Shown: positions 30,671 to 41,624, counted from the stretch's first letter. The stretch is DNA of 64,000 bases from Halichondria panicea (GCF_963675165.1 NC_087393.1:5411702-5475701), one strand, 5' to 3'. Made by a program: numbers and translations. Notes: generated by a model from the sequence alone, not told the origin.

Positions 30671-33134
30671 ATGAAGACCTGCTCCCAATGTTGTGTGGCT
30701 GCTCTGACTTCCTTTCTCGTGTGGACATTAGGTCAGTTTGTTTGCAGACACCATAGCCACAGCCACAGGTAGTATACCACGTAGATAATGCTAATAGCTT
30801 GCATGCTAGGAAGGGGGAGGGGCTGGTACTAACCTAGCTGCTAACATCTCTCCTCTACTAGTGGATGCTGTGTATGTGTACAATGGTGACCCCTACCAGC
30901 AAACCAAGGCCCTTGGAGTGAGCAGTCTGGAGCTCAGCAAGACAAGAGATGGAGTCCCAATACACACACAAGGTATAATCCAACCCCTTAGCTAAACTAC
31001 TGGATGTACGCTAGTAGCCACGATAGCCTCCATACAGGTTTTTCTTTTTTCTGTGCTTAACTAAATCAGCAAGAAAAATAAGGCCTGGGACTGTGACGAG
31101 GCTATAGCCATGCATGATACACGTTGCATGGACTCACTAACTCCCTCTCCCCCCTGTAGTGGTTTGCATGGACTCACTAACTCCCCCTCCCCCCTGTAGT
31201 GGTTTGCATGGACTCACTAACTCCCCCTCCCCCCTGTAGTGGTTTGCATGGACTCACTAACTCCCCCTCCCCCTTGTAGTGGTTTGCATGGACTCACTAA
31301 CTCCCCCTCCCCCCTGTAGTGGTGTACCCGACTGACCCTGGAGTGTACGTCCCACTGTTGTTTATCCCCGGCCTCAATGGAGTGGTCTATCCGGAGGTCT
31401 ACTCCACAGTGACGACACGTCTGGCTAGCTATGGCTACCTACTGGCCTCAGTGGACCTCTACTGGCCCGTGGAAGAGGACAATCATGAGGACGTGGGTAG
31501 AAATGCTGAACTGGCATTCAAAGTTCTACAGTGGGTGAGTTGCTTCCCACTTTCTCTACAAGAGTACATATACTAGGCCTGTATACGTATCACAGAATTT
31601 AATTGCATATTTTTAGTAATAATATCTAAAAATATGCAATCAGAAGTGTCCCATTGAGAGTGTGTACTCACCCCTCACCTCAGTTGAAGGTTCACCTGGA
31701 GAGCCACTACCTGCCCTCAGCTGCCCCTAATGTGACTGTGGACTGGGGGAGGTTGGGACTGCTCAGTCACTCTCTGGGAGGGGACACTCTCATTAAGATG
31801 TTAGAGAGCAACAACATGTTCGCTAAGGTCTGCTGCTAGTATTCCCAGTATCTTATGCACACGCATCAAGAAATTAATCAATGGTTCAGGGATCGATCGA
31901 CTCTTTAAGCTGCTATAACTTGAATTCCGTGGATCCAATTTCAATGATTTTCTGAAAGCTTAGAAAGAGGCCTTTCAAATGGTGTCATCAAAGTTTATAT
32001 TTGAGAGATAAATACATTTGCCAATTTGGCCATACCATGGATAATAAATAGCCCATGGTCTGAGGCCGAAAAACGACAAATTAGGGTCCCGACAAAATGT
32101 TGGATTGCAACACGAAAGGTCTCTTTCTAAGCTTTCAGAAAATTGTAACATTTTTGACATTGGATCAACGGTACTGAAGTTAAAATTTTTTATGATTTTC
32201 TGAAAGCTTAGAAAAAAAGAATTCAAATGGTGTCATCAAAAATCATATTTGAGAGATAAAAGTATTTGCCGATTTAGCGATACCATGGATAATAGCCCAT
32301 GGTCCAAGGCCGAAAAACGACAAATTAGGGCCCCGACAAAATATTGGATTGCAACACATCGTTTGAAAGGTCTCTTTCTAAGGTTTCAGAAAATTGTAAA
32401 ATTTTTGACATTGGATCAACGGTACTAAAGTTAAGGCTGTTGAAAGATGTTCAACTACATCCCTCTCCATCAATGGTTCGGCGATTCTTTCAGCTGCCAT
32501 AACTTGAATTTCGTGAATCCAATATCTATGATTTTCTTAAAGCTTAGAAAGCTACCTTTCAAATGGTGTCATAAAAACTCATATTTGAGCGATACGTATA
32601 ATATAGTTACTGTACACCTTTATATACAGGCAGTGGTATTTATGGAGCCAGGAAGTTCCAGTTTCAAAGCTCCTCTCAACTATTCCATCCCTTCACTGTC
32701 GACAGGGACACAGCTGTGCACGGAGAAGCCTGCTTGTTGCCTGAGGGGAGACAGCTTTGATCACTTCTACACCAACATGCAGTGTCCAAAGATTGTCATG
32801 AACATCACGGTAAGAGCAACATCACCCCACCATCACCCTCACTTAATTACTACCCCTCCCCACACACGCACACACACACACACAGGGGGTGGGCCATTGC
32901 TCCATCATTGACGAGGTGGCATGGGACTTGTGTCACTTGAGCCACTTCTGTAAGACTGACAAGAACTCAGAACGTGATGTGTATCGTAGCCAGTTCATCC
33001 CCGGACTATTGGCATCGTTTTATGGAACATACCTCCAGGGAAACTCCGCCCTCTTACAGTACACCACCACCCCCTCCGACATGCCTCTACCAGTCAACTA
33101 TCTACACACAGACCTAAACTGTATAGTTAGCTAA
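30671..33134 (+). CDS. Secreted chlorophyllase-like alpha/beta hydrolase
   Basis: Six exons (30671-30731, 30862-30972, 31320-31534, 31684-31827, 32630-32809, 32886-33134) give 319 aa. The N-terminus MKTCSQCCVAALTSFLVWTL looks like a signal peptide. The hydrolase core has VPLLFIPGLNGVVYPEVYST (oxyanion region), YGYLLASVDLYWP, the nucleophile elbow LLSHSLGGDT (Ser in SHSLGG), and a late GVGHCSIIDE that fits the catalytic His. This order resembles the chlorophyllase / PAF-acetylhydrolase-like branch of alpha/beta hydrolases. The substrate is unknown; an extracellular lipase or esterase is equally possible. The exon 3 acceptor is tandemly repeated five times, intron 4 carries foldback repeats, and the exon 6 acceptor comes from a short (CA)n. 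The exon 4 donor (AAG|gtctgc) is weak. Confidence 0.75.
31125..31320 (+). repeat. Five tandem copies of a 40-bp unit containing the exon 3 splice acceptor
   Basis: The unit ggtttgcatggactcactaa + ctccccctcccccctgtagt recurs with exact 40-bp spacing (about 31121, 31161, 31201, 31241 and 31281). Each copy ends cc(c/t)tgtag followed by TGGT, the first bases of the true exon (TGGTGTACCC). One copy has cccttgtag; the others are near-identical. Confidence 0.95.
31900..32620. repeat. Foldback repeats (family 1), about two and a half units, in hydrolase intron 4
   Basis: First unit (about 31910-32185): left arm ataacttgaattccgtggat then gattttctgaaagcttagaa. Centre: accatgg...cccatggt. Right arm: ctaagctttcagaaaattgt then ggatcaacggtactgaagtt. 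The arms are inversely complementary over about 70 bp. A second unit follows at once, and a third left arm begins near 32495. They are inverted relative to the array at 1-1200. Confidence 0.88.
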
Positions 33135-33284
33135 AACATGGGATATTTTACATTGACAAAGTTTATTAATTGTAGCAAACACGTTGTTGTTGTATTTGGA
33201 AATTGAAATTGAAAGCTCATGTATAACTAACTATATGATATTATATACAGTAGAAATTATAATTGATAAAGCCAAATGATATCA

Positions 33285-33352
33285 CATGACAGTCAACAGT
33301 GTTCACATGACAGTCAACAGTGTTCACATGACAGTCAACAGTGTTCACATGC
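33285..33352. repeat. 21-bp tandem repeat overlapping the FRRS1-like 3' end
   Basis: tcacatgacagtcaacagtg is repeated three times from about 33289. The FRRS1-like stop codon (33345-33347) lies at the end of the last partial copy (ttcacatgcc). Confidence 0.9.
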
Positions 33353-33582
33353 CAGAAGAGTCATAAAAGTATATCAGACCAGCAATGGCAACGGCGAAAC
33401 AGAAACTCTGAATGACAAACAACATAAGAAGCGCTTGCTCAAAGCGATATGGCTCAGACTTCTGTTTGGGCTTCGTCATCTTAGAGGGTATGTCTCGTAC
33501 GTATACTTCCTCCTCTGACTCACTGAGCTCATCGTGTTTAGTGACCTTGTGATAGCCAACAGGTGGCAGCAACGTGCTAGAG

Positions 33583-33645
<63 letters not shown>

Positions 33646-34868
33646 TGTGGGTGTGTGTGTGTGGGTGTGTGTGGGTGTGTGTGTGTGGGTGTGGAGGTAA
33701 TTATGACAAAGGTTTACTCTTGAAAGGAATTGGCCCACATCCAGGCATCCAAAGCCACTCCTATTGAAAGTGTCAGTCAAATACTTAATCATCATGACAT
33801 AATTATGCTACAACCCTTCTATTTGAGAAATGTAAGTCAACCACTAACTACACTATAGGCCTGTACACTAGCCAGCCACACTATAGGTCTGTGCACTAGC
33901 CAGCCACACTATAGGCCTGTACACTAGCCAGCCACACTATAGGCCTGTACACTAGCCAGCCACACTATAGGCCTGTACCCTAGCCAGCTACACTATAGGC
34001 CTGTACACTAGCCAGCTACACTATAGGCCTGTACACTAGCCAGCCACACTATAGGCGTGTACATTAGCCAGCCACACTATAGGCCTGTACCCTAGCCAGC
34101 CACACTATAGGCCTGTGCACTAGCCAGCTACACTATAGGCCTGTACACTAGCCAGCCACACTATAGGCCTGTACCCTAGCCAGCCACACTATAGGCCTGT
34201 GCACTAGCCAGCCACACTATAGGCCTGTGCACTAGCCAGCCACACTATAGGCCTGTACACTAGCCAGCCACACTATAGGCCTGTGCACTAGCCAGCCACA
34301 CTATAGGCCTGTGCACTAGCCAGCCACACTATAGGCCTGTGCACTAGCCAGCTACACTATAGGCCTGTACACTAGCCAGCCACACTATAGGCCTGTGCAC
34401 TAGCCAGCTACTAAATCCCCTTTGTGCGTGGGTATGATTATCTGAGGTACAGTTTCCTTGTGTGAGGTACAGTTTCCTTGTGTGAGGTACAGTTCCTTGT
34501 GTGAGGTACAGTTCCTTGTGTGAGGTACAGTTTCCTTGTGTGGGTATGAATGCACACTTCCCCTGGTTTTGGTAGCTCATCAACGACTATACACAGTCAC
34601 ACCATAGTTATCAATAGTTAGAAATGCAATCAGCCTTGATTGAGTTGATGGAGGTCAATTAGTGAGGAATTTTTGCTTAATTTTTTTTAAGTAGGTTGTA
34701 TGTCTCACATTTCTGAGTCCTGGTGAGTAGTTCCAGTAGAAGCATGAATCCCATGTTGGTGACCACTGAGAGGCCGAGGGCAGCTAGCATCCATATCATC
34801 TGGACGCTGTGGAAGATGTATATGCCCAACAACAATGCTGCCACTGTGTGTGTGTGTGTGGGGGGGTA

Positions 34869-34902
<34 letters not shown>

Positions 34903-36498
34903 GGGGGTGAACTAACTGACCTCCCAGGTTGAGAATCAGGAGGGCCATTACTCGATGGAAAACATTGAACAACTTCCTCCTAAATTGGAAAAATGGCAGA
35001 ATGATTAGGAGATGGCTTGCACACCCACACACTCACCTTAGTGTAGGACCTACAGCTGGTCTCACTATTCCTAGCAGTGGCTGTACAACACTGAGGGAGA
35101 GACAGACCACACCCACCATCTGATGATAACCCACAGTGAAGCTACCACCGGTGTGACCCAGTATCAGCCCAAGACCAGCCAGTCCACACAAGACTCCAAA
35201 CAACATCATTGTCACATGGGCCTGTAATACACACACACAGTGATGAATGAGGCGTATATTAATGACTGTACACATTCAATACTGGATAATAAACATTGAA
35301 AATAGTGAGGAAATGAAAAGCAAGGTTCCCATTGCCAACCATTCAGGTGACTATCACAGTGTCCACTCACCCTGAACCAGGAGCTGGCAAACACGATACG
35401 GTAGTACCTCGAGACCAACGCTCCAACAGGCATGAAGAACACAAAGGCTATCGTCATCACCACTCCTATTATAGGGACAACATTTCAATATTACACACCA
35501 CACAACATTTGCCAGCTCACCGTGTAGTTTCAAGAGGAGGTACTGCACATCGCCCATACAAATACAGGCCTTCTCACAATCGGTGACATTGCACTTGCAG
35601 GGTGAGGCCGTCTTACTGGTGTGGGGGGCCATTGAGAGGTCATTATCGGCTGAGAGGAGTGGGCCTGATGCAGCCAGGATGTGAAGCGGCTGAGTCAGGT
35701 CCCCTGCTTGGAGCACAGTTGTATTGAGGTACTTCCCAAGAGAAAACCTGAGTGTGCGTGTGCAGGGAAGGGAGTTACATGCAGAGCTCTAGATATCAAA
35801 CCATCACGAGAGTACTACTAACCTGCAGTGCAGCTGGTTGTCAGTGACAGACACACTCATGGGCTTCAAGTGCAAGGCAGGCTGGAGACAACAACACATC
35901 AGTCAATCAGACTACCAGCCAATCACACTTATCACACCAACTTATAGCTAGCTATAATTATGGGTACCTTGTCTCGAATGCTCATGTCCCTGGAACCAGG
36001 CTCTATCCAGCCTTCCCTAAACTGTTGGTGAGAGCCCTCAGGCACCCAGCATGCCACCACATCACTGTTGCCCTGAGGGTAATGATGAACAGGCTACATG
36101 AGTTCCATGATAATTACACTGTGGCCACAATATCATACTTCACTAAACAAGAGGAAGTTTAGGAAGTTGAAACAATCATGATAACCATTAACACACTAAA
36201 CCGCTTCATTTAACATAATTATCTTTGTCCCACACACACAGCACACATGCCCACACACACACACACCATCGATCTGTCGTCAGAGAATCCTAGAGCAGCC
36301 CACACGGAGGTGTTCCGAGTCACCGTGGCAATAAGATGGAATTCAATGGTTCCTTGGTCCTCTCCGTCTCTCCAGCCAACCATGAAGTGGCAGTCAGGGG
36401 GAGAGCAACAGTGAGGCGTCTTGTAGGCCCACTCCACACAGCCTAGGCTATCAGAGCGGGTATCACTGGCAGCAGAGTGGCCCTCATTGGCAAGCACA

Positions 36499-36529
<31 letters not shown>

Positions 36530-36616
36530 GCTGGCTAGAGTATTAGAGGCACTAGCGGGGCGACTTACATGGACCAGTAGAGCTAGTAGGAGAGACACGG
36601 CCATCAGGAACTTCAT
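33345..36616 (-). CDS. Ferric-chelate reductase 1-like protein (DOMON + cytochrome b561)
   Basis: Ten exons sum to 462 codons: 36569-36616, 36267-36500, 35968-36072, 35823-35881, 35521-35747, 35371-35465, 35037-35221, 34921-34979, 34709-34843 and 33345-33583. [16 protein letters not shown] is a signal peptide. The DOMON domain contains [18 protein letters not shown] and [10 protein letters not shown] Cys-rich stretch ([14 protein letters not shown]) precedes the b561 helices ([59 protein letters not shown]), with His residues fitting heme ligands. The last exon supplies an acidic linker and a final membrane segment ([19 protein letters not shown]). FRRS1-type proteins carry electrons across endomembranes to Fe3+. 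The N-terminal reeler domain of vertebrate FRRS1 is absent. Two acceptors and one donor lie in CA/GT tracts. Confidence 0.82.
33587..33705. repeat. (GT)n array next to FRRS1-like last exon
   Basis: GT dinucleotides with gggtg interruptions. On the gene's sense strand this is (CA)n ending CACACAG against exon TCTCTAGCACG, so it is the 3' splice site of the last exon. Confidence 0.93.
33845..34410. repeat. 28-bp minisatellite, about 20 copies, in FRRS1-like intron
   Basis: Unit cactataggcctgtacacta + gccagcca, with A/G and A/C variants (tgtgcacta, tgtacccta, gccagcta). Spacing is constant at 28 bp with no unique spacers. It lies in the last intron of the minus-strand gene. Confidence 0.97.
34440..34545. 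repeat. About five copies of a 19-20-bp repeat
   Basis: gaggtacagtttccttgtgt repeated with one-base length variation (gttcc versus gtttcc), directly after the 28-bp minisatellite in the same intron. Confidence 0.9.
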
Positions 36617-37072
36617 AGCTCAGTACAGTACAGTATAGTACAGTGCAGTGCAGTGCTGTGTTTGGCAAGGTAATAAGTATTTGAACTTTGACCTAGAGAT
36701 AATACACTTCCTGCGCGCGACTCACGGATGTTTGTAGCGTGTGGGTTAGCTGCAGTGGATGGGCTGCTGGGAAACCGAGTGTCACCTCTGCTACAATTAT
36801 GTAGCCTACTGCCTTTATTAGGCAGTCTGCCGCCTTTATGCCAACCGCTTTGTTTTTGCAGTGCCTCACTGGGAAACGTAGAACCTTTTTGCAGTGCTAT
36901 TATATTAATTAAAGCGCTAAACTGGAATTATGTCTATGTATTGTTCACAGTCTAGTCTAGTAGAGAGAACAATAACTATGAAAGCATGCGATAATTATGT
37001 GTTCACCACTATAGATAATAGTAGACTGCATAGACACCAATACAGCTATCCAGTCCATATTATTTTAGTTAT
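36617..37072. other. Upstream region of FRRS1-like gene and 3' flank of HAGH
   Basis: No coding sequence supported. 36620-36660 has repeated cagtacagta/cagtgcagtg steps. 36767-36900 includes gctgggaaaccgagtg and tcactgggaaacgtagaacc, which recurs inverted in LRRK intron 5 (about 17700-17760), so it is a dispersed repeat. Confidence 0.55.
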
Positions 37073-38998
37073 TCACATCTTTGGCTTGAATCCATTTTTC
37101 TCTTCTCTTAGAAACTTCATAGTAGAGATAGGGTCGGTTGTCTTACAATGATTCTGTACACTCGCCTCACTGTGTGTGTGTGTGCGTGGGGGGGTTAGGG
37201 TGTGGTAGCAAGACTATGTGTGCGTGTGAGGGGGGTTAAGGTGTGGTAGCAAGACTAGTGCATGTGAGGGGGTTAGGGTGTGGTAGCAAGACTAGTGTAG
37301 TGCACACACACAGCATATGTATCTCACCTCACTCTCATGAAGGGGTTAAAGGACAACTCCTGTCCTATGGTGGAGGGGATGGTGGGTGTGTCCCTCTCAC
37401 GCTTATCCTATACCAGATAATAGAGATAGTTACACTAGTGTCTACACACCATCCCCACCTTGGCCCACTGTAGCTTCTCACTGAGAGCTTTGTTGTCTGG
37501 CTCCACGTGTTGGGCATACAGCAGGTTACTAACAGTGTACTCATGGCCACAGTACACACCCTACAGTGTGTGTGAGGTGTGTATGGGTGTGTGTGAGGTG
37601 TGTGGGGTGGGGCTCACAGTGTCGGGGGGCAGAGAGGACAACACTTGACAGAGAGCATGATGCATCTGTTCAGGAGTGCCCTCAAAGAAGCGGCCACAAC
37701 CACCAACAAATAGAGTGTCCCCTGTAATACACATGTACAACATAGCCACACCCATTACCACACCCACCTGTGAAGACAACCTTGTCCGAGAGGTCCTCAC
37801 TAGTTACATAGTAACAGATGTGCCCCTTTGTATGACACGGAGTCTCTAGACACGTCACAGTCAGACTGCCCACCTACAGTGTGTGTGTGTGTGTGAGTGT
37901 GTGTGTGTGTGTGAGTGTGTGTGTGGGTGGGTGTGGAAGCCATATATGTGTACCTTGAACTGATCGTTGTGTTTGACTGTTTTATTGAGAGCTCCAATTC
38001 TGTCGTCATTACCGCACACAGTCAGTCCAGTCACCATGGAGACAAGCTTCTCATTGCCCTCAGCATGGTCACTGCATTGCGAGGAGATCATAGTATAATT
38101 ATATATCGTATTACTAGAATGTTTTGCGAGCATCAAACATTTGCGAACTTTGCGAGGGTTCATCAATTCGCAACAATTAAATCCGCAAAACCCTAGTAAA
38201 TACACACGATCCTTTCCAGAACGCAATAGTTAGATCGCAAAGGGTCAAATTTTCTGCTGATTTGGCTCATTCGCAAAGGTTTCTCACCAGCAGAATATTC
38301 TAGCAATACGGTACTAAAGTCTTACTTGATGCTAGCTAAAGAGCTAATATTATAATAAAATACGAGAGGGGGGGGGTCTTACAGGTGGTGGTGGGTGGTG
38401 AGGACAGTGGATAGGTGGAGTCCCTCGCTCTCTACAGCAGACACAATCTGTAGCCAAGGTAACACATAATAATCACTGCTATTTAGAGTATGATAGCCAC
38501 ACTCTACATGATTTGGGCCCGAAAAAATCATTGATCTAAACACACCATCTTGTAGCTCTATCAAAGCTACTAAATGAACATTTTATTTTACAATCGTAAC
38601 TCAAGTTATAGGGGAGTCAAAGTTAATTACATACTTACATGTTCTGGCTTGACAGGGTCGACAGTGGCAGCTTGTTTGGTGCTCTTGTCAATGAGGAGGT
38701 ACATGTAGTTGTCCGACAATGCTGGGAGGAGCTTAATTGTCATGTGACCCAGGTCCACTGTAGAGCGACTCATGGTGGAGGCAGCACGTAGGAGTGAGGG
38801 GGTGTGAAGTGTGGGGGTGTGGAGACGTGGGCGTGAGGGGGTATGCAGACGTGACAAACGTGCTGCATGCGTTAACAATACATATCAAGTGATTATCAAA
38901 TATGTATAAAGATAAGAGCTTCCCTCACCAGTGATGAGCTTCTTGAGATCTCCTAGCCTGTAGGAAGAGAGACGGGCGCGCCGGGCTGAGGCTATCAT
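37073..38998 (-). CDS. HAGH: Hydroxyacylglutathione hydrolase (glyoxalase II)
   Basis: Metallo-beta-lactamase-fold thiolesterase that hydrolyses S-D-lactoylglutathione to lactate and glutathione. The first exon starts at 38998 ([20 protein letters not shown]), giving a basic presequence; an internal start at [20 protein letters not shown] could give a cytosolic form, as for human HAGH. Core motifs: [27 protein letters not shown] (metal site), [42 protein letters not shown] and [20 protein letters not shown]. The last two exons are 37328-37407 (to NPFMRV) and 37073-37169 ([20 protein letters not shown] to GFKPKM). The latter resembles the human C-terminus, so the in-frame TGA after FMRVR is intronic. 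Divergent from DNAJC12. Confidence 0.95.
37190..37310. repeat. Short tandem repeat, gggttagggtgtggtagcaa, three copies
   Basis: The segment gggttagggtgtggtagcaa + gacta is repeated three times with spacers of 20-40 bp in the last HAGH intron. Confidence 0.8.
38104..38313. mobile_element. CCGTAT-family MITE variant (CTAGAAT ends) in HAGH intron
   Basis: Left tatcgtattactagaatgtt, right aatattctagcaatacggta; ends are complementary over about 17 bp, TA flanks both sides. The interior has several tttgcgaa/ttcgcaaa inverted motifs (tttgcgaactttgcgag, tcgcaaaggtttctc). Confidence 0.75.
38515..38635. repeat. Foldback-superfamily repeat (family 3) in HAGH intron
   Basis: Inverted relative to 25010-25120: aaacacaccatcttgtagct, tctatcaaagctactaaatg, aacattttattttacaatcg, taactcaagttata. 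It lies within the HAGH intron before the THHHL exon. Confidence 0.75.
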
Positions 38999-39164
38999 TC
39001 AAGTGTAGTATCGTGTCAAGTGTCTTCTTCCAGATAAATAGCAAAGGGAAAGGTCGTATTTAGAACAAGCGCTTATCTAGTGAAAAGTGGGGGAAGGTCG
39101 TCAAAGGTTACGCAAATGAAATGATCTAGCTTGGTTAATGATCTTTACCTAATCTATAAATACA
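38999..39164. promoter_or_regulatory. Divergent promoter HAGH/DNAJC12
   Basis: 166 bp between the start codons of opposite-strand genes. It must contain both transcription starts; no named core motif was identified. Confidence 0.5.
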
Positions 39165-41012
39165 ATGGCTGGATTGCTAACTAACAGGGATCTTTCCAAT
39201 GAGGATGATTTCTATGAACTGCTTGGCTGTGATGAGAACTCGACTGTAAGCAAATCATAATACTTAATTTTCATAGCTGTTATTTTATGTTTAGCGATAG
39301 TTGTTCCAATACTTCTTCGTGGTACGTAGTTTATTCCACTTCACCAGGCAGAGCAGATTGCAATTGAGTTTAAGCAGTTAGCCCGAAAATACCATCCTGA
39401 CAAAGAACACTATCAGGAGCGTAAAGATGAAGGTATGCATTACCACCTCGTTGGTGTTCTTGGAGGTCATTTTGAGTGCCCATAATTTGACTGATTCGAT
39501 ATTTACAGCCGAGAAGATGTTTGTGAGACTGGAAGCAGCTAAAGTAGTTTTGTTGGACAAGGAGAAACGCTCAAAATACGACCAGTGGAGGAGTGGTGGT
39601 TTCAAGCGAGTCATCAGCTTTAAGGACTGGTTGGCAATTCAGTCCAAAGTGCATTCAGTAAGCGCTGGCCATCATATAATTGCATTGCTCTAGTGCAGTG
39701 ATTTGTTGAAGGGTTGTTTGTACACAAACGGTTATTGGGGTACTTGCCTATACTCGGCCTTTCTAAGGGTGACCACTAAGAGGGATCCACTGTATACCTA
39801 ACATTGCCCCTCCCCTCAGTCTATCCACTGGGCTGCTCCTCAAAAGAAACTACCATCACTGCCAGAACCAGAGGTTACTGATAGCTCGCACAGTGAAGGG
39901 CCGGAGCCTTCCAAGAGACAGAAGATTGATTCATCTATAGATAATCAGAAACTAACATCACTTCAACAATTCAGAAAAGGTAAGAACCTAGAATTATAAA
40001 AATTGACAAATTACTTTTCTGCACACATTCCTACATAACAAAATTTCTTATTACAGCTTGGAATAAAATCTAGTAGTTTCACTGAGGGCAATACACACAT
40101 CTCTGTAAGTGTCTTTCTTTAGATTAGCAAGAGTAGCTCTATCCAGCCCATTCTTCCCTGCTAGCCTGCGACCTGCAGCTATGGCTCTCTCCAACAGCTG
40201 GTCATGAGGGGACGTCTCGTTGATGATCTGAGCAGCTAGTGCTTCCTCAGCGGTGTAGCGTGTACCGAGAATGAGGGCTGCATGTAGCTGGGGCTGTGGG
40301 AGACGAGCTCTGTGGGGGGTGAGTGTGTGGGGGGTTGTGTGTGGGGGGTGTATACACAAAGGGATAGTTGTAAGTATCAACTATGTGGTAGTTGTTGCAT
40401 TGTCTTCTTACTTTCCGAGCTTCATAAAGGCGACAGTGAAGTTCCTCTTAATGTGTACTTCGTTGAGGCAGAACCACCCCCTCTCTGTACGCATGATCGT
40501 GTAGTCATGTGATATGGCCACAAATACTCCACCAGCGTAGACATGACCTGAGAGAGAGAGCAGCTCAACATAAGTACATTATTATAATCACAATGGTAAT
40601 TGGCAATTGCCTAAAATATGTACTCCAAATTCTTTACAACATTAAGCGAAACCTGCTCTTACCGTTGATGGCTGCCACGGTTACCAGTGGGAAGGTGAGA
40701 ATCCTCAACAGTAGTTTCTGCAGATTCTCAGAGAACATAAGAGCATCGTCAGCTGGTGCAGTAGACAGGTAGTCAAGGTCCAGCCCCAGGCAATAGTGTT
40801 TACCATCTCCTATTGTCACCACTGCCTTGGCGTCCTCGTAGCTGTGCGTGTATGTATGTAGGAGGGTGTGTGTGTGGGCATGTATGTGTGTGTGTGTGTA
40901 GGAGGGGGAGGCTGTGGTTAATGAATGAATGGTGGCTTACAGTGTAGGATAAGCATAATTATGTGGTTGGGTACTTATGGTAGGTATGGTGTGCTAGTTC
41001 GTATCTCATGTA

Positions 41013-41060
<48 letters not shown>

Positions 41061-41343
41061 GTCAACCTTTCTGCCTTGTCCAAAGCACTGTTCATGGCGG
41101 AGATGAAGTCAGGGTTGAGTCTGTTCTCGCCCCAGCGCATCTGTATCACCACACAACCCTCCACACAGCTCACAGCAAACTCTTTAGCCATCTTTGCCTC
41201 ATTCCTTGTTTGTATGTAAATGTGTAACGATCATTACCATATTTAATCAGCCCCTCCCCTTCTTTTCTGCAGGCACTGAAAAAGACCAGACTACTACTGA
41301 TAAACACTCGGTGCTCTCACAGTTCAGAAACTATAATATTTAA
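39165..41343 (+). CDS. DNAJC12: DNAJC12-like J-domain co-chaperone
   Basis: Five exons (39165-39245, 39348-39432, 39509-39657, 39820-39979, 41273-41343) give 181 aa. The N-terminal J domain starts DDFYELLGCDENSTAEQIAI and contains ARKYHPDKEHY (the HPD motif that stimulates HSP70 ATPase) and KRSKYDQWR. It is followed by FKDWLAIQSKV, SIHWAAPQKKL and a C-terminal LSQFRNYNI. The HW and FRNY(N/E)I signatures are diagnostic for DNAJC12, the co-chaperone for aromatic amino acid hydroxylases. The 1.29-kb last intron contains a complete gene on the opposite strand (40051-41191). Confidence 0.93.
40051..41191 (-). CDS. Peroxisomal enoyl-CoA hydratase/isomerase-family protein, nested in DNAJC12
   Basis: About five exons on the minus strand. 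Exon 1 (MAKEFAVSCVEGCVVIQMRW, GENRLNPDFISAMNSALDKA) is spliced with CTACGAGGACGCC (SYEDAKAVVTIGDGKHYCLG). Then come LDLDYLSTAPADDALMF, FPLVTVAAINGHVYAGGVF, KARLPQPQLHAALILGTRYT and AAQIINETSPHDQLLERAIA. It ends TTRFYSKL. The crotonase fold is clear from the IGDGKHYCLGLDL oxyanion loop and the AINGHVYAGG segment. The overall look is closer to the Delta3,Delta2-enoyl-CoA isomerase branch (ECI, plant type) than to mitochondrial hydratases. The C-terminal SKL is a canonical PTS1, placing it in the peroxisome for unsaturated fatty acid beta-oxidation (inference). Donor of exon 1 (AAAG|gttgac) is atypical. Confidence 0.85.
41018..41058. repeat. (GT)n array in intron 1 of the nested gene
   Basis: About 40 bp of GT immediately beside exon 1 of the minus-strand crotonase gene. 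Confidence 0.9.
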
Positions 41344-41624
41344 CTTTTGCATACTTATTGTCTTTTGTCTTTGTGTGCATATACTAATAGATCTATAGAT
41401 TCATAGCAAGCATCTGGTGCTAGCAACAATGAATCTCTTTTAGATAGCTATTATTATCACGTGTATTTATAAAAGTAAGAGTTACTGCTACACAAGGAGG
41501 TGAGTGTCTGTGTCTCCACTCCCTAGCAGCTAGTAGCTAGCTATTTTTATAGTTGCATTTAATTTGATTGGCAAAACATTGATTGATAAATTATACATTT
41601 TCCCTTGTGCATTGTGCAGCCATC

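Noticed and set aside
33845-34410. CRISPR-like array
   Set aside because: The 28-bp units are head to tail with no unique spacers, inside a eukaryotic intron; it is a minisatellite.
37324-37326. HAGH stop codon after FMRVR
   Set aside because: It overlaps a consensus donor (GAG|gtgaga), and a downstream exon encodes the conserved TDPISTMKF tail.
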